Source: Sphingobacterium alkalisoli | GTDB lineage: Bacteria > Bacteroidota > Bacteroidia > Sphingobacteriales > Sphingobacteriaceae | DNA length: 64,000 nucleotides | NCBI RefSeq assembly: GCF_005049105.1 | Contig: NZ_SUKA01000002.1 | Location: 558,001 to 622,000, forward strand | Reading direction: 5' to 3' | In this document: in pieces, positions 54,795-63,545 of the stretch | How the letters are laid out: each line of letters starts with the position of its first letter | Position numbering within the stretch: the stretch's first letter is position 1 | The notes under the pieces: model-generated | The model's database searches: none | Told to the model about the DNA's origin: nothing | Seen by the model: the letters and a program-made list of their open reading frames with translations, nothing else | Made by a program: the position numbers and the translations under genes

Positions 54795-55988
54795 ATTTAC
54801 TTCAACATGCTTGCTTACATATAGGTGTAGACCTAAGGAAATTACCGCACATCCACACATGACCGAAAGCATGGGATATGCTGTGTCGTTATGAAAGTAA
54901 CTTACTAAACCGGAAGTCAACGCTCCGATTCCCATTTGAATACAACCTAAGAGGGCAGAGGCACTTCCAGCTAGAGCTTTGAAAGGAGAAAGCGCGATTG
55001 CAGAAGTATTCGGGAAAATAAACCCATGGCCAAAAAGATATAGAAATATGAGTCCAAGCATAAGGGGGAATGTCATTGTGTTTGTTACTAATCCCATAAC
55101 CATAAGCACGCCTACAATAGATTGCCAAAGGTTAGCTACTTTGCTGATTTGAGCACTATTCCATTTTTTTAGTAATCTACGGTTTAACTGCGTTGCCACG
55201 ACCATTGCAGATGCTACAAATGCAAATGCAAGACCATATTCCCGTTGTGTCAGTCCGTAAAACTGTTGCATTACGAAAGATGAGCCTGCTAAATAACCAT
55301 ACATACCTGCGGAAGCAATCGAACCAATGAAACAGTAAGAAAGGAATGTTCTGTTGGTGAAAACCTCCCAATACTTGCCGGTAATAGCCTTGGGCTTGAG
55401 TGAAAAGGCTTTGTCACCGGCATACGATTCCGGTAAAAAGAAATAGGTGCTCAGAAATATTAGTACCGCAATAACACAAAGTGTCAAAAAGATGTAATGC
55501 CAATCTAGATGGCTTAACAAAAAAGCTCCAACACTTGGTGCCAGTATAGGGGAAATCGCAATAACGAGCATGAGCAAACTAAAAACCCGGGCGGATTCTC
55601 TTGGCTCGTAATAATCCTGTACCATAGCTCTTGATGCAACCATCCCCGCACAACTTCCTAAAGCCTGTAAGAAGCGAAGAAAAATTAGGTGTTCGATATC
55701 TCTTGTAAAAAGGCAAAGTAACGTCGTACCTATATAAATCGCTAAACCGACCAACAGCGGTCTTTTACGCCCGTATTTATCCAGCAGTGGCCCATAAATC
55801 AGTTGACCGATCGCAATACCTACGAAGAAACTGGTAAGTGACAGTTGTACATTTTCAACGGTGGTCGAGAAATCGTTTGCAATGGTATGAAATGCGGGGA
55901 GATACATATCAATGGAAAACGGGCCAAGAGCGGCCAGTAGCCCTAAAATAAACAGCGTAAGCGTTCTATTGGATTGGAGTTTGTGCAT
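54789..55988 (-). CDS. Bcr/CflA-family multidrug efflux transporter
   Basis: The 399-residue major-facilitator protein has about 12 transmembrane helices. It begins with LGLLAALGPFSIDMYLPAFHTIANDF and has the loop motif YGPLLDKYGRKRPLLVGLAIY, typical of Bcr/CflA drug and sulfonamide exporters. Substrate is unknown. It is convergent and overlapping with aroQ at its end, and follows lgt on the same strand past a terminator. Confidence 0.9.
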   Translation of the reverse strand: MHKLQSNRTLTLFILGLLAALGPFSIDMYLPAFHTIANDFSTTVENVQLSLTSFFVGIAIGQLIYGPLLDKYGRKRPLLVGLAIYIGTTLLCLFTRDIEHLIFLRFLQALGSCAGMVASRAMVQDYYEPRESARVFSLLMLVIAISPILAPSVGAFLLSHLDWHYIFLTLCVIAVLIFLSTYFFLPESYAGDKAFSLKPKAITGKYWEVFTNRTFLSYCFIGSIASAGMYGYLAGSSFVMQQFYGLTQREYGLAFAFVASAMVVATQLNRRLLKKWNSAQISKVANLWQSIVGVLMVMGLVTNTMTFPLMLGLIFLYLFGHGFIFPNTSAIALSPFKALAGSASALLGCIQMGIGALTSGLVSYFHNDTAYPMLSVMCGCAVISLGLHLYVSKHVEVNL

Positions 55989-56002
55989 AGATCAAATTCT
56001 TG

Positions 56003-56033
56003 AAAAAAATACGGCTCTTCAAATGAAGAGCCG
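56003..56033 (-). terminator. Terminator of lgt
   Basis: A 9-bp perfect stem (CGGCTCTTC at 56012-56020 with GAAGAGCCG at 56025-56033), 4-base loop, and a T run on the minus strand (plus A run at 56003-56009). Confidence 0.88.
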
Positions 56034-56038
56034 AGTGC

Positions 56039-56896
56039 TTAAGATTTTTTTGACTTTTCTTTTGGTTTTCGAAATATCAGATATAGGCCCACAAGGATGA
56101 AAGGTATGCTTAACACCTGTCCCATGTTAAAGGTCATGTCATTCTCAAAAGCTTCTTGATTTTCTTTGAAAAATTCGATAATAAATCGAATGACAAATAA
56201 AACCACCAAAAATATACCAAATAATAAGCCACGCTTTGAACGTTGATTCTTTTGGTACATGACCCACAGAAGAGCAAATAACAAGATATAGCCGATTGCT
56301 TCGTATAACTGAGCTGGATGCCGAGGTAGCATATTCAGATGTTCCGGTCGAAGTCCGGCATTTTCAAAAACTACAGCCCAAGGTAAGGTCGGATCTGCTG
56401 GTTTTCCCAAGATCTCAGAATTGAAAAAGTTCCCAATACGTATAAAAGCGCCGGCAACAGGCACCACTAATACCAACTTATCTGCAATCCATAAGAAATC
56501 TGTTTTTGTTTTCCGAGCGTACATATACAGCGCGATCAATATACCGATTGCACCTCCATGAGAAGCTAACCCCATAAAACCAGTTAATTCCCAACTTCCG
56601 TCTATTTTTCGAAATGGCAATATCATTTCCAGTGGGTGCTGGATGTAATAGTTGAACTCGTAAAATAAACAGTGACCAATACGTGCGCCGATTAATGTCC
56701 CCAAGAAAATATAAATTGTTAATTTATCGAGATCCTCTTGGGATTTCCCTTCACGCTTGAAAACTTTAAGCATCAAGAAATAGGAGACTGCAAACGCCAA
56801 CAGCCAACATAAGGAATAATACCTTAGTCCAAATGAACCAATTTTGAATATTTCTTGATCAATATTCCAATGAATTACATTAAAAATAAAATCCAT
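56039..56896 (-). CDS. lgt: Prolipoprotein diacylglyceryl transferase
   Basis: The 285-residue membrane protein has about seven helices and the Lgt signature GFMGLASHGGAIG and RIGNFFNSEILGKPADPTLPW. It transfers diacylglycerol from phosphatidylglycerol to lipobox cysteines, the first step of lipoprotein maturation (needed for the lipoprotein at 46885 among others). Single gene with its own terminator. Confidence 0.96.
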   Translation of the reverse strand: MDFIFNVIHWNIDQEIFKIGSFGLRYYSLCWLLAFAVSYFLMLKVFKREGKSQEDLDKLTIYIFLGTLIGARIGHCLFYEFNYYIQHPLEMILPFRKIDGSWELTGFMGLASHGGAIGILIALYMYARKTKTDFLWIADKLVLVVPVAGAFIRIGNFFNSEILGKPADPTLPWAVVFENAGLRPEHLNMLPRHPAQLYEAIGYILLFALLWVMYQKNQRSKRGLLFGIFLVVLFVIRFIIEFFKENQEAFENDMTFNMGQVLSIPFILVGLYLIFRKPKEKSKKS

Positions 56897-57022
56897 AAAT
56901 TAAATTTTGAGATGTAAAGATAAGCTTATAATTTTATTTTAAAGACCCGACCGTAGTATCTTCAGATTATATTTTTGGATTAGCTGAATAATTTTTATTT
57001 TGTGACCAAACAATAGATTACG

Positions 57023-58141
57023 ATGGCAAAAAAAAGTAGTAAAGAAGAAGGTACACATCAAACTGTGGTTACCACGAAATCATTAGCATTTTTTGAAAAG
57101 TATATTAATAACCCGTCTCCAACAGGATTCGAATGGGAAGGGCAACGATTGTGGCTTGACTATTTAAAACCTTATGTAGATAAGACGTATATCGATAACT
57201 ACGGAACGGCAGTCGGTATTATAAACCCCGATGCAAAATATAAAGTAGTCATTGAAGCTCATGCAGACGAAATTTCCTGGTTTGTGAACTATATTACGGG
57301 CGACGGATTGATTTATGTGATACGAAATGGTGGTTCCGATCATCAAATTGCGCCCTCCAAACGTGTAAACATCCATACAGACAAGGGGATTGTAAAGGCT
57401 GTTTTTGGATGGCCCGCGATTCATACCCGATCGGGCGAGAAAGAAGAAGGACCTTCCATAAAAAATATCTTTTTGGACTGTGGGTGTACGTCAAAAGAGG
57501 AGGTAGAGGCATTGGGGATCCATGTGGGTTCGGTCGTAACTTATGAAGATGAGTTTATGGTTCTAAACGACCGTTATTATGTAGGACGAGCACTAGACAA
57601 TCGTGCCGGTGGTTTTATGATCGCTGAAGTAGCTCGTTTACTGAAAGAAAATAAGAAGAAGTTGCCTTTTGGTTTGTACGTGGTTAATTCCGTGCAAGAG
57701 GAGATCGGGCTTCGCGGAGCTGAGATGATCGCTGATTATATTAAGCCAAATGTAGCTATTGTGACAGATGTGACTCACGATACACAAACACCGATGATTA
57801 ATAAGATTACTCAAGGAGATCTAGCGTGTGGTAAAGGTCCTGTTGTATCTTACGCCCCGGCGGTACAAATTAATCTCAATAGATTATTAATTTCAGTAGC
57901 TCACGAGCACAATATCCCGTTCCAGCGTCAAGCTTCATCACGGTTTACGGGAACAGATACTGATGCGTTTGCATATTCCAATGGAGGTGTTCCGTCGGCA
58001 TTAATTTCGTTGCCGCTACGGTATATGCATACCACTGTGGAGATGATCCACAAGGACGACGTCGACAATGTCATCCGTTTGATTTATGAAACGGTATTAA
58101 CAATACAAAAGGATCAAGATTTCCGTACCTTTAGCAACTAA
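57023..58141 (+). CDS. M42-family zinc aminopeptidase
   Basis: The 372-residue protein has M42 metal-ligand segments: VIEAHADEISWFV, ALDNRAGGFM, NSVQEEIGLRGAEM and VTDVTHD, with C-terminal SRFTGTDTDAFAYSNGGVPSALISLPLRYMHTTVEMIH. It is a cytosolic tetrahedral aminopeptidase related to glutamyl aminopeptidase; some members are mislabelled as cellulase. It heads a unit with DUF3467 (17 bases) and GNAT-nitrilase (13 bases after that). Confidence 0.92.
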   Translation: MAKKSSKEEGTHQTVVTTKSLAFFEKYINNPSPTGFEWEGQRLWLDYLKPYVDKTYIDNYGTAVGIINPDAKYKVVIEAHADEISWFVNYITGDGLIYVIRNGGSDHQIAPSKRVNIHTDKGIVKAVFGWPAIHTRSGEKEEGPSIKNIFLDCGCTSKEEVEALGIHVGSVVTYEDEFMVLNDRYYVGRALDNRAGGFMIAEVARLLKENKKKLPFGLYVVNSVQEEIGLRGAEMIADYIKPNVAIVTDVTHDTQTPMINKITQGDLACGKGPVVSYAPAVQINLNRLLISVAHEHNIPFQRQASSRFTGTDTDAFAYSNGGVPSALISLPLRYMHTTVEMIHKDDVDNVIRLIYETVLTIQKDQDFRTFSN

Positions 58142-58158
58142 TATTTATTGATATAATC

Positions 58159-58479
58159 ATGAATGATAACAATCAAAATAATCCGGATAACAACGAAATC
58201 AGTATTGAGTTAAGCGAAGAGACCGCAGAGGGCATTTATTCCAATTTGGCTATTATAACCCATTCCAATACAGAATTTGTAGTAGATTTCATTCGTATTA
58301 TGCCGGGAGTGCCGAAAGCCAAAGTGAAGTCGAGGATTATCCTCACTCCTGAACATGCGAAACGTCTATTGGGAGCTCTGCAGGACAATGTTAATCGCTT
58401 CGAAAAGCAAAATGGTGTTATAGATTCCAGAGACGTTCCCTTTCCGCTTAATTTTGGAGGACCAAAAGGAGAAGCCTAA
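58159..58479 (+). CDS. DUF3467-family protein
   Basis: The 106-residue protein begins with a low-complexity Asn/Asp tail, then SIELSEETAEGIYSNLAIITHSNTEFVVDFIRIMPGVPKAKVKSRIILTPEHAKRLLGAL, which is the DUF3467 core. It is a conserved cytosolic protein of unknown role. It sits between the M42 peptidase and a GNAT-nitrilase gene. Confidence 0.85.
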   Translation: MNDNNQNNPDNNEISIELSEETAEGIYSNLAIITHSNTEFVVDFIRIMPGVPKAKVKSRIILTPEHAKRLLGALQDNVNRFEKQNGVIDSRDVPFPLNFGGPKGEA

Positions 58480-58492
58480 AGCAACAAAATTT

Positions 58493-60001
58493 ATGGATAT
58501 TAATGTTCGAGTATTAACAAAAAAGGATTATTCCGATTTAAAGAAATCAATGACGGAAGCCTATCAGGGTTCTGGTGAAATTTGGACACGGGAAAATATA
58601 GTGGATTTGATTGATTTATTTCCAGAAGGTCAGTTGTGCGTTGAGGTAGACGGGAGGGTGGTAGCCTGTGCCTTGTCGATTATCTTGAACTCTAAAAAAT
58701 CTAATATCTTTGACAGCTATTACGAAATAATTGATGATGGAAAATTTTTCAAACATGATGATGAGGGTGATACACTATATGGAATAGAAGTTTTTGTTCA
58801 TCCTGAATATCGCTCGCTTCGACTCGGACGCCGATTGTACGATTCGAGAAAGGAACTATGTGAACAGATGAATTTGAAAAGTATCGTTGCAGGCGGACGG
58901 ATCCCCAATTATCATAACTATTCGGACGAAATCAGTCCACGTGTATATATCGACCGGGTCAAACGGAAAGAAATTTACGATCCCACACTAACCTTCCAGT
59001 TATCGAATGATTTTCATGTAAAGAAGATCTTAAAACACTATTTACCTGAAGATAAGGAATCGATGGAATTCGCTACTCTATTGGAATGGAATAATATTTA
59101 CTACGAACCAGACGTGAAGTCGCCTTCAGCAACGAAGCAGGCCATACGTTTGGGACTGGTACAGTGGCAAATGCGATTGTTTAAAGACCTTGAAGAATTC
59201 TACGATCAGGTAGAGTTTTTTGTTGATGCAGTTAGCGACTATGGGTCGGATTTTGTCCTTTTCCCTGAGTTTTTCAATACACCCTTAATGCGTCCTTACA
59301 ATGAAATGCCTGAACGGATGGCAATGGAGAAGTTAGCGGAACACACTAAGGAAATTATTCAGAAAATCCAACAATTTGCAGTATCTTATAATATAAACAT
59401 CATTGCTGGTTCTATGCCATTGTATGAGCGAAATAAATTGTACAATGTATCCTACCTATGCCACCGAAATGGACAACTAGATTCCTTTAAGAAAGTACAC
59501 ATTACACCAAATGAGTCTAAATATTATGGTATGGTAGGAGGAAATGAAGTAAAAGTTTTTGATACGGATTGTGGTAAGGTGGGCTTACTTATTTGTTATG
59601 ATGTTGAATTTCCTGAGCTAGGAAGAATTTTAGCGGATCAAGGGATGCAAATCCTCTTTGTTCCTTTCATGACTGATACACAGAATGGGTATATGCGTGT
59701 CAGGGCTTGCGCACAGGCCCGAGCCATAGAAAACGAGTGCTATGTTGCAATTGCAGGCTCAGTAGGCAACCTACCCAGGGTCAATAACATGGATATCCAG
59801 TATTCGCAATCGGCAGTCTTTACACCGTCTGATTTTGCGTTTCCGAATAACGCCATAAAAGCAGAAGCAACACCGAATACAGAAATGGTATTAATTGCCG
59901 ATGTTGATTTATATGCTTTAAGAGACCTACATGAATATGGAACGGTGAAAATATTGAAGGATAGGAGATTGGATTTGTATTCGGTTACCCTGCTTAAATA
60001 G
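58493..60001 (+). CDS. Fused GNAT acetyltransferase and carbon-nitrogen hydrolase
   Basis: From the ATG at 58493 the protein has 502 residues. Residues about 1-200 form a GNAT domain (YGIEVFVHPEYRSLRLGRRLYDSRKELCEQ), and about 220-502 a nitrilase-superfamily domain. The latter has its Glu in LFPEFFNTPL, Lys in SFKKVHITPNESKYYG and Cys in LLICYDVEFPELG. These are the Glu-Lys-Cys catalytic residues. The fusion is known from Bacteroidota; substrate is unknown, possibly an N-acylated amide. An in-frame TTG at 58454 overlaps the DUF3467 end and is less likely. Confidence 0.9.
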   Translation: MDINVRVLTKKDYSDLKKSMTEAYQGSGEIWTRENIVDLIDLFPEGQLCVEVDGRVVACALSIILNSKKSNIFDSYYEIIDDGKFFKHDDEGDTLYGIEVFVHPEYRSLRLGRRLYDSRKELCEQMNLKSIVAGGRIPNYHNYSDEISPRVYIDRVKRKEIYDPTLTFQLSNDFHVKKILKHYLPEDKESMEFATLLEWNNIYYEPDVKSPSATKQAIRLGLVQWQMRLFKDLEEFYDQVEFFVDAVSDYGSDFVLFPEFFNTPLMRPYNEMPERMAMEKLAEHTKEIIQKIQQFAVSYNINIIAGSMPLYERNKLYNVSYLCHRNGQLDSFKKVHITPNESKYYGMVGGNEVKVFDTDCGKVGLLICYDVEFPELGRILADQGMQILFVPFMTDTQNGYMRVRACAQARAIENECYVAIAGSVGNLPRVNNMDIQYSQSAVFTPSDFAFPNNAIKAEATPNTEMVLIADVDLYALRDLHEYGTVKILKDRRLDLYSVTLLK

Positions 60002-60005
60002 ATTA

Positions 60006-60052
60006 TAAGCTTAACAATGTCATTTGTCCTTGAAATGGCATTGTTAAGCTTA
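60006..60052. terminator. Bidirectional terminator, GNAT-nitrilase / IscA
   Basis: A 20-bp stem with one G-U pair (60006-60025 with 60033-60052) and a 7-base loop in the convergent gap. Confidence 0.85.
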
Positions 60053-60063
60053 AACATATCATA

Positions 60064-60390
60064 CTAAACGGAAAAACTCTCTCCACATGCACAGGTACGG
60101 GAAGCATTGGGGTTATGAAATTCAAATCCTTTACCGTTTAACCCGTCTGAATAATCTAATTCTGTTCCGGCCAAATAAAGATACGACTTAATATCTAAGC
60201 AGATTTTTATCCCTTTATCTTCAAAAAATTGGTCACCCTTTTTTTCTTCGTTATCAAAGTCCAATTTGTACGATAGTCCCGAACATCCTCCACTCTCAAC
60301 TGCAACACGAACAAAATAGCTTTGATCGTAGCTTTCAGCTTCGAGTATAGTGAGAATGCGCTCTTTTGCTTTATCAGTAATAGTTACCAT
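60064..60390 (-). CDS. A-type iron-sulfur carrier (IscA/ErpA/SufA family)
   Basis: The 108-residue protein has the three conserved cysteines: Cys in VESGGCSGLSYK and the C-terminal pair in RTCACGESF. It binds Fe or an Fe-S cluster for transfer to targets. It lies 83 bases after the cysteine desulfurase gene on the same strand, consistent with Fe-S assembly. Confidence 0.92.
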   Translation of the reverse strand: MVTITDKAKERILTILEAESYDQSYFVRVAVESGGCSGLSYKLDFDNEEKKGDQFFEDKGIKICLDIKSYLYLAGTELDYSDGLNGKGFEFHNPNASRTCACGESFSV

Positions 60391-60473
60391 ATGTTGTTCT
60401 TAAGAATAGTGTCTTACAAATTTCGACATTTAATTTGCTTTTCTCAATAGCTAATCGTTTGTCGATTGTAAAA

Positions 60474-61640
60474 TTATTTAAGCTTTTCCGTTTTGTACAG
60501 TTGCCAAAGCGGAGATGAATTTCTAATCTTGGTCACTGCATCTGTTAATTCCTGTATTACAGTGTCTACTTCTGCTTTTGTGTTGTAGCGGCTAAAGCTG
60601 AGCCGCAGACTGCAATACGCATCTTCATCAGACAGGTGCATTGCTTTTAGCACATGTGACGGATCCCTATTTCCCGAAACACATGCCGAACCTGATGATA
60701 GGGCTATATTAGGTAGGTTTGTCATTAATTCCGATCCTTTTACACCCCTAAATAAGATATTACTGGTATTGGGAATTCGAGGATGACAAATTGCATGAAC
60801 CCGACATTCATCGATGTGTGCGAGTAGCGACTCTTCAAAGTAATCTCGAAGTGTGCTCGCATTCGTCGAGTAGTCAATCACTTCAAGGGCTTTAGCGAGA
60901 CCAACAATTCCTGAACTATGATAGGTGCCACCCCGTAGTCCATGTTCCTGGTTTCCACCATGGATAAGAGGTGTGATTTGTATCGGTTTGGACTTCCTCC
61001 GGATAAAAAGAGCTCCGATTCCCTTCGGACCATGTAGCTTGTGTCCACTAAAACACACGATATCGATAGGAATGCGCTGTAAATCTAATTTTTCTTTACC
61101 GATATATTGTGTAGCGTCACAAAAAAATAAGGTGTCGTTTTGTTGGCAGATTTCAGCTATGTCTTCTATCGGATGTATGATCCCGGTCTCGTTATTTGCA
61201 GCCATTAAGCAGACTAAGATCGTACGTTCGTTGATACTACTTCGTAGTAATTGAAGATCTAGTTTGCCATTCGGATCGACAGGGAGATAACTTACAACTG
61301 CGCCTTTTTTTTCTAAATATTCACAGGTGTTGAGTACGGCTTTATGTTCCGTCTGGCAGGTGATAATATGATTGCCTTTTAAATGGTATCGTTCAAAGAC
61401 ACCTTTTAAGACCATATTGATAGATTCCGTGGAACCGCTCGTAAACATCATCTCTTTCGGTTTGACATTGAGGTGGTTGGCGACTATTGCTCTTGCACCT
61501 TCTACCGCGTGATTGGCACTTCGACCTAGTTTATGCTGAATACTGGAGGCATTTCCATATTCTTCTTTCAAATAGGGGAGGATGGCTTCAAAAACTTCAT
61601 CTGCGATGTACGTGGTAGCATTGTTGTCCAAATAAATCAT
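60474..61640 (-). CDS. Group I cysteine desulfurase (NifS/IscS-like)
   Basis: The 388-residue protein begins IYLDNNATTYIADEV. It has the PLP lysine in CFSGHKLHGPKG and the catalytic cysteine in SSGSACVSGNRDPSHVL, within the longer loop of group I enzymes. It is distinct from SufS (48410) and next to an A-type carrier, so it may serve Fe-S, tRNA thiolation or other sulfur needs. The reading frame is intact. Confidence 0.94.
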   Translation of the reverse strand: MIYLDNNATTYIADEVFEAILPYLKEEYGNASSIQHKLGRSANHAVEGARAIVANHLNVKPKEMMFTSGSTESINMVLKGVFERYHLKGNHIITCQTEHKAVLNTCEYLEKKGAVVSYLPVDPNGKLDLQLLRSSINERTILVCLMAANNETGIIHPIEDIAEICQQNDTLFFCDATQYIGKEKLDLQRIPIDIVCFSGHKLHGPKGIGALFIRRKSKPIQITPLIHGGNQEHGLRGGTYHSSGIVGLAKALEVIDYSTNASTLRDYFEESLLAHIDECRVHAICHPRIPNTSNILFRGVKGSELMTNLPNIALSSGSACVSGNRDPSHVLKAMHLSDEDAYCSLRLSFSRYNTKAEVDTVIQELTDAVTKIRNSSPLWQLYKTEKLK

Positions 61641-61725
61641 AGGATAAAGTTATTTAAATTTTTCGATCTATTTGATAGGGTAGGTTAAGTTCCCCAAACC
61701 TTTACACTGGATCAGCTGTTGTATT

Positions 61726-61872
61726 TTAATCCAAGGAGTTTATTAATACGTAATAACGGTAAGCTACAACGCCTTGCTGTACTTTGCTTAATGTTGATGG
61801 ATCTTGTTTGCTGTATTTTGGTAATACAGCCTTATTGATATCGTTTAAAAATTTAAATAGGGCTTTTTTCAT
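61726..61872 (-). CDS. Small conserved-looking protein (48 aa)
   Basis: The minus-strand ATG at 61872 opens 48 codons giving a basic helical protein: KKALFKFLNDINKAVLPKY, then SKQDPSTLSKVQQGVVAYRYYVLINSLD. From memory, similar 48-50-aa proteins in Sphingobacteriaceae carry the label SsrA-binding protein, although they lack the SmpB fold. No function is assigned here. It sits alone in a 556-base gap between the cysteine desulfurase and GlpT genes. Confidence 0.65.
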   Translation of the reverse strand: MKKALFKFLNDINKAVLPKYSKQDPSTLSKVQQGVVAYRYYVLINSLD

Positions 61873-62051
61873 TTTGCATAGCATTCATTAATAACTAACC
61901 CTAAGGTAATGCAATTGTTTTATCTAGTTTTATAATTTTAATATCATACTCCACGTAAAGCTCCTGTAATGCTTCGTGTCAAGGCCTATACAAATTCACT
62001 CTAATTACCCTAAAAGCACCGATTATTGCATATCATTTTTTTACCAAAAAC

Positions 62052-62087
62052 AGAGAGTTTATACCGACTTACCTCTATAAACCCTCT
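62052..62087 (-). terminator. Terminator hairpin after glpT
   Basis: A 12-bp stem with one mismatch (62052-62063 with 62076-62087) followed on the minus strand by TGTTTTTGG, 110 bases after the GlpT stop. The rest of 61873-62196 has no gene that I can support. Confidence 0.7.
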
Positions 62088-62196
62088 ATTTAAGCTCTAA
62101 TAAATCTCTTTTAGTAGTGAAGTCATAGTAAAGCTAATACCTATTTGGCTCCGCTCTTTTATCTATGGAGCACGCTTATTCTTGTCGGTTACGATG

Positions 62197-63537
62197 CTAC
62201 TTCAACCTTAAGAATTCTTTTTCTTTGTTCCACGTTAATGCTGTAAATAGTATAGCTAAAGCACAAGCAAATAAGATAGCTTCAAAACAAGCATCCCATC
62301 CACTTTTATCAACAAGGGCACCGAGTGCAGCATTTGCCAAAAGATCGCCAATGAAATATCCAAATAAACCGGTCAATCCAGCTGCGGTTCCGGCGGCTTT
62401 TTTAGGGACAAGATCTAACGCCTGCACCCCAATAAGCATTACTGGTCCGTAAATTAAAAAACCTATTGCCCATAGCGAGCTGTTTACAATCCATTGGTTT
62501 GCGCCCGGAGCTGTCCAGTAAACAAAAACCGCGAGCAATGTAAGGGTCATGTAAATAACAGTAACGGGTGCTCTTCGTCCATTAAAAACTTTGTCACTAA
62601 GTACTCCGCATAGTATTGTTCCAGGAATGGCGGCGAGCTCGTAAAATGAAGCAGACCAAGCAGCTTCTGAAGGAGAGAAGTTTTTTGCTTCTTGTAAAAA
62701 AGTCGGTGCCCAATTTACTATTCCGTTTCGGACTAAATATACAAAGGCATTAGCAATCGCAATAAACCAAAGTAACCTGTTGTTTAGAACATATTTGAGA
62801 AATATTTCTTTTGCACTGAACTCTTTTTCTTGCGAAGAATCATATGTTTTAGGGTAGTCTTTGTTATATTCCTCTATGGGAGGTAGGCCACAGGATTGAG
62901 GGGTATCTCTCACCAACAAAATAGAGATAAAAGCGACAATTATTGCAACCAATCCGGGAAAATAAAGCCTAGCCTGCCAGTTCGCAAAAAGTTCAACGCC
63001 TAAAATAGTTAAAGGTCCAACAAGGAAACCTCCAACGTTATGTGCTAGGTTCCAAATGGACATTGCCGTGCCTCGTTCTCTAATTGAGTACCAATGCACG
63101 ACTACGCGTCCGCAGGCCGGCCAGCCCATACCTTGAACCCAACCATTAATAAATAAAAGCGAAAACATGATGGTAATGGATGATGTTGCAAACGAAGATA
63201 GCCCCATGAAGATCATCGTAAGCGATGATAATACGAGCCCTGCAGCCAAGAAATAGCGCGCATTACTTCTATCAGAGACATTTCCCATCAAAAATTTGCT
63301 TAAGCCATAAGCGATAGACAGGGCAGACATTGCAAAACCTAGTTCGGCTTTTGTATACCCCATTGTGTCCTGCAAGTCTTTGATCGAAAATGAAAAATTT
63401 TTACGTACGAAATAATAAGCAGCATATCCTAGAAAGATACCTACGAAAACTTGCAATCGCATTCGCTTATATTCACCGTCAATACGATGTGTCGGCATTT
63501 GCGTCTTGTGAGCTGCCGGCTTGAAAATATTTAACAT
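62197..63537 (-). CDS. glpT: Glycerol-3-phosphate transporter (GlpT/UhpC-type MFS)
   Basis: The 446-residue protein has 12 predicted helices and organophosphate:phosphate antiporter motifs: YAAYYFVRKNFSFSIKDLQ, YGLSKFLMGNVSDRSNARYFLAAGL, GMGWPACGRVVVHWYSIRERGTAMSIWNLAHNVGG. It imports glycerol-3-phosphate in exchange for phosphate. The preceding gene on the strand is a glycerophosphodiesterase whose stop is 8 bases before the GlpT start, so products of one enter by the other. Confidence 0.92.
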   Translation of the reverse strand: MLNIFKPAAHKTQMPTHRIDGEYKRMRLQVFVGIFLGYAAYYFVRKNFSFSIKDLQDTMGYTKAELGFAMSALSIAYGLSKFLMGNVSDRSNARYFLAAGLVLSSLTMIFMGLSSFATSSITIMFSLLFINGWVQGMGWPACGRVVVHWYSIRERGTAMSIWNLAHNVGGFLVGPLTILGVELFANWQARLYFPGLVAIIVAFISILLVRDTPQSCGLPPIEEYNKDYPKTYDSSQEKEFSAKEIFLKYVLNNRLLWFIAIANAFVYLVRNGIVNWAPTFLQEAKNFSPSEAAWSASFYELAAIPGTILCGVLSDKVFNGRRAPVTVIYMTLTLLAVFVYWTAPGANQWIVNSSLWAIGFLIYGPVMLIGVQALDLVPKKAAGTAAGLTGLFGYFIGDLLANAALGALVDKSGWDACFEAILFACALAILFTALTWNKEKEFLRLK

Positions 63538-63545
63538 TTGCGTTT

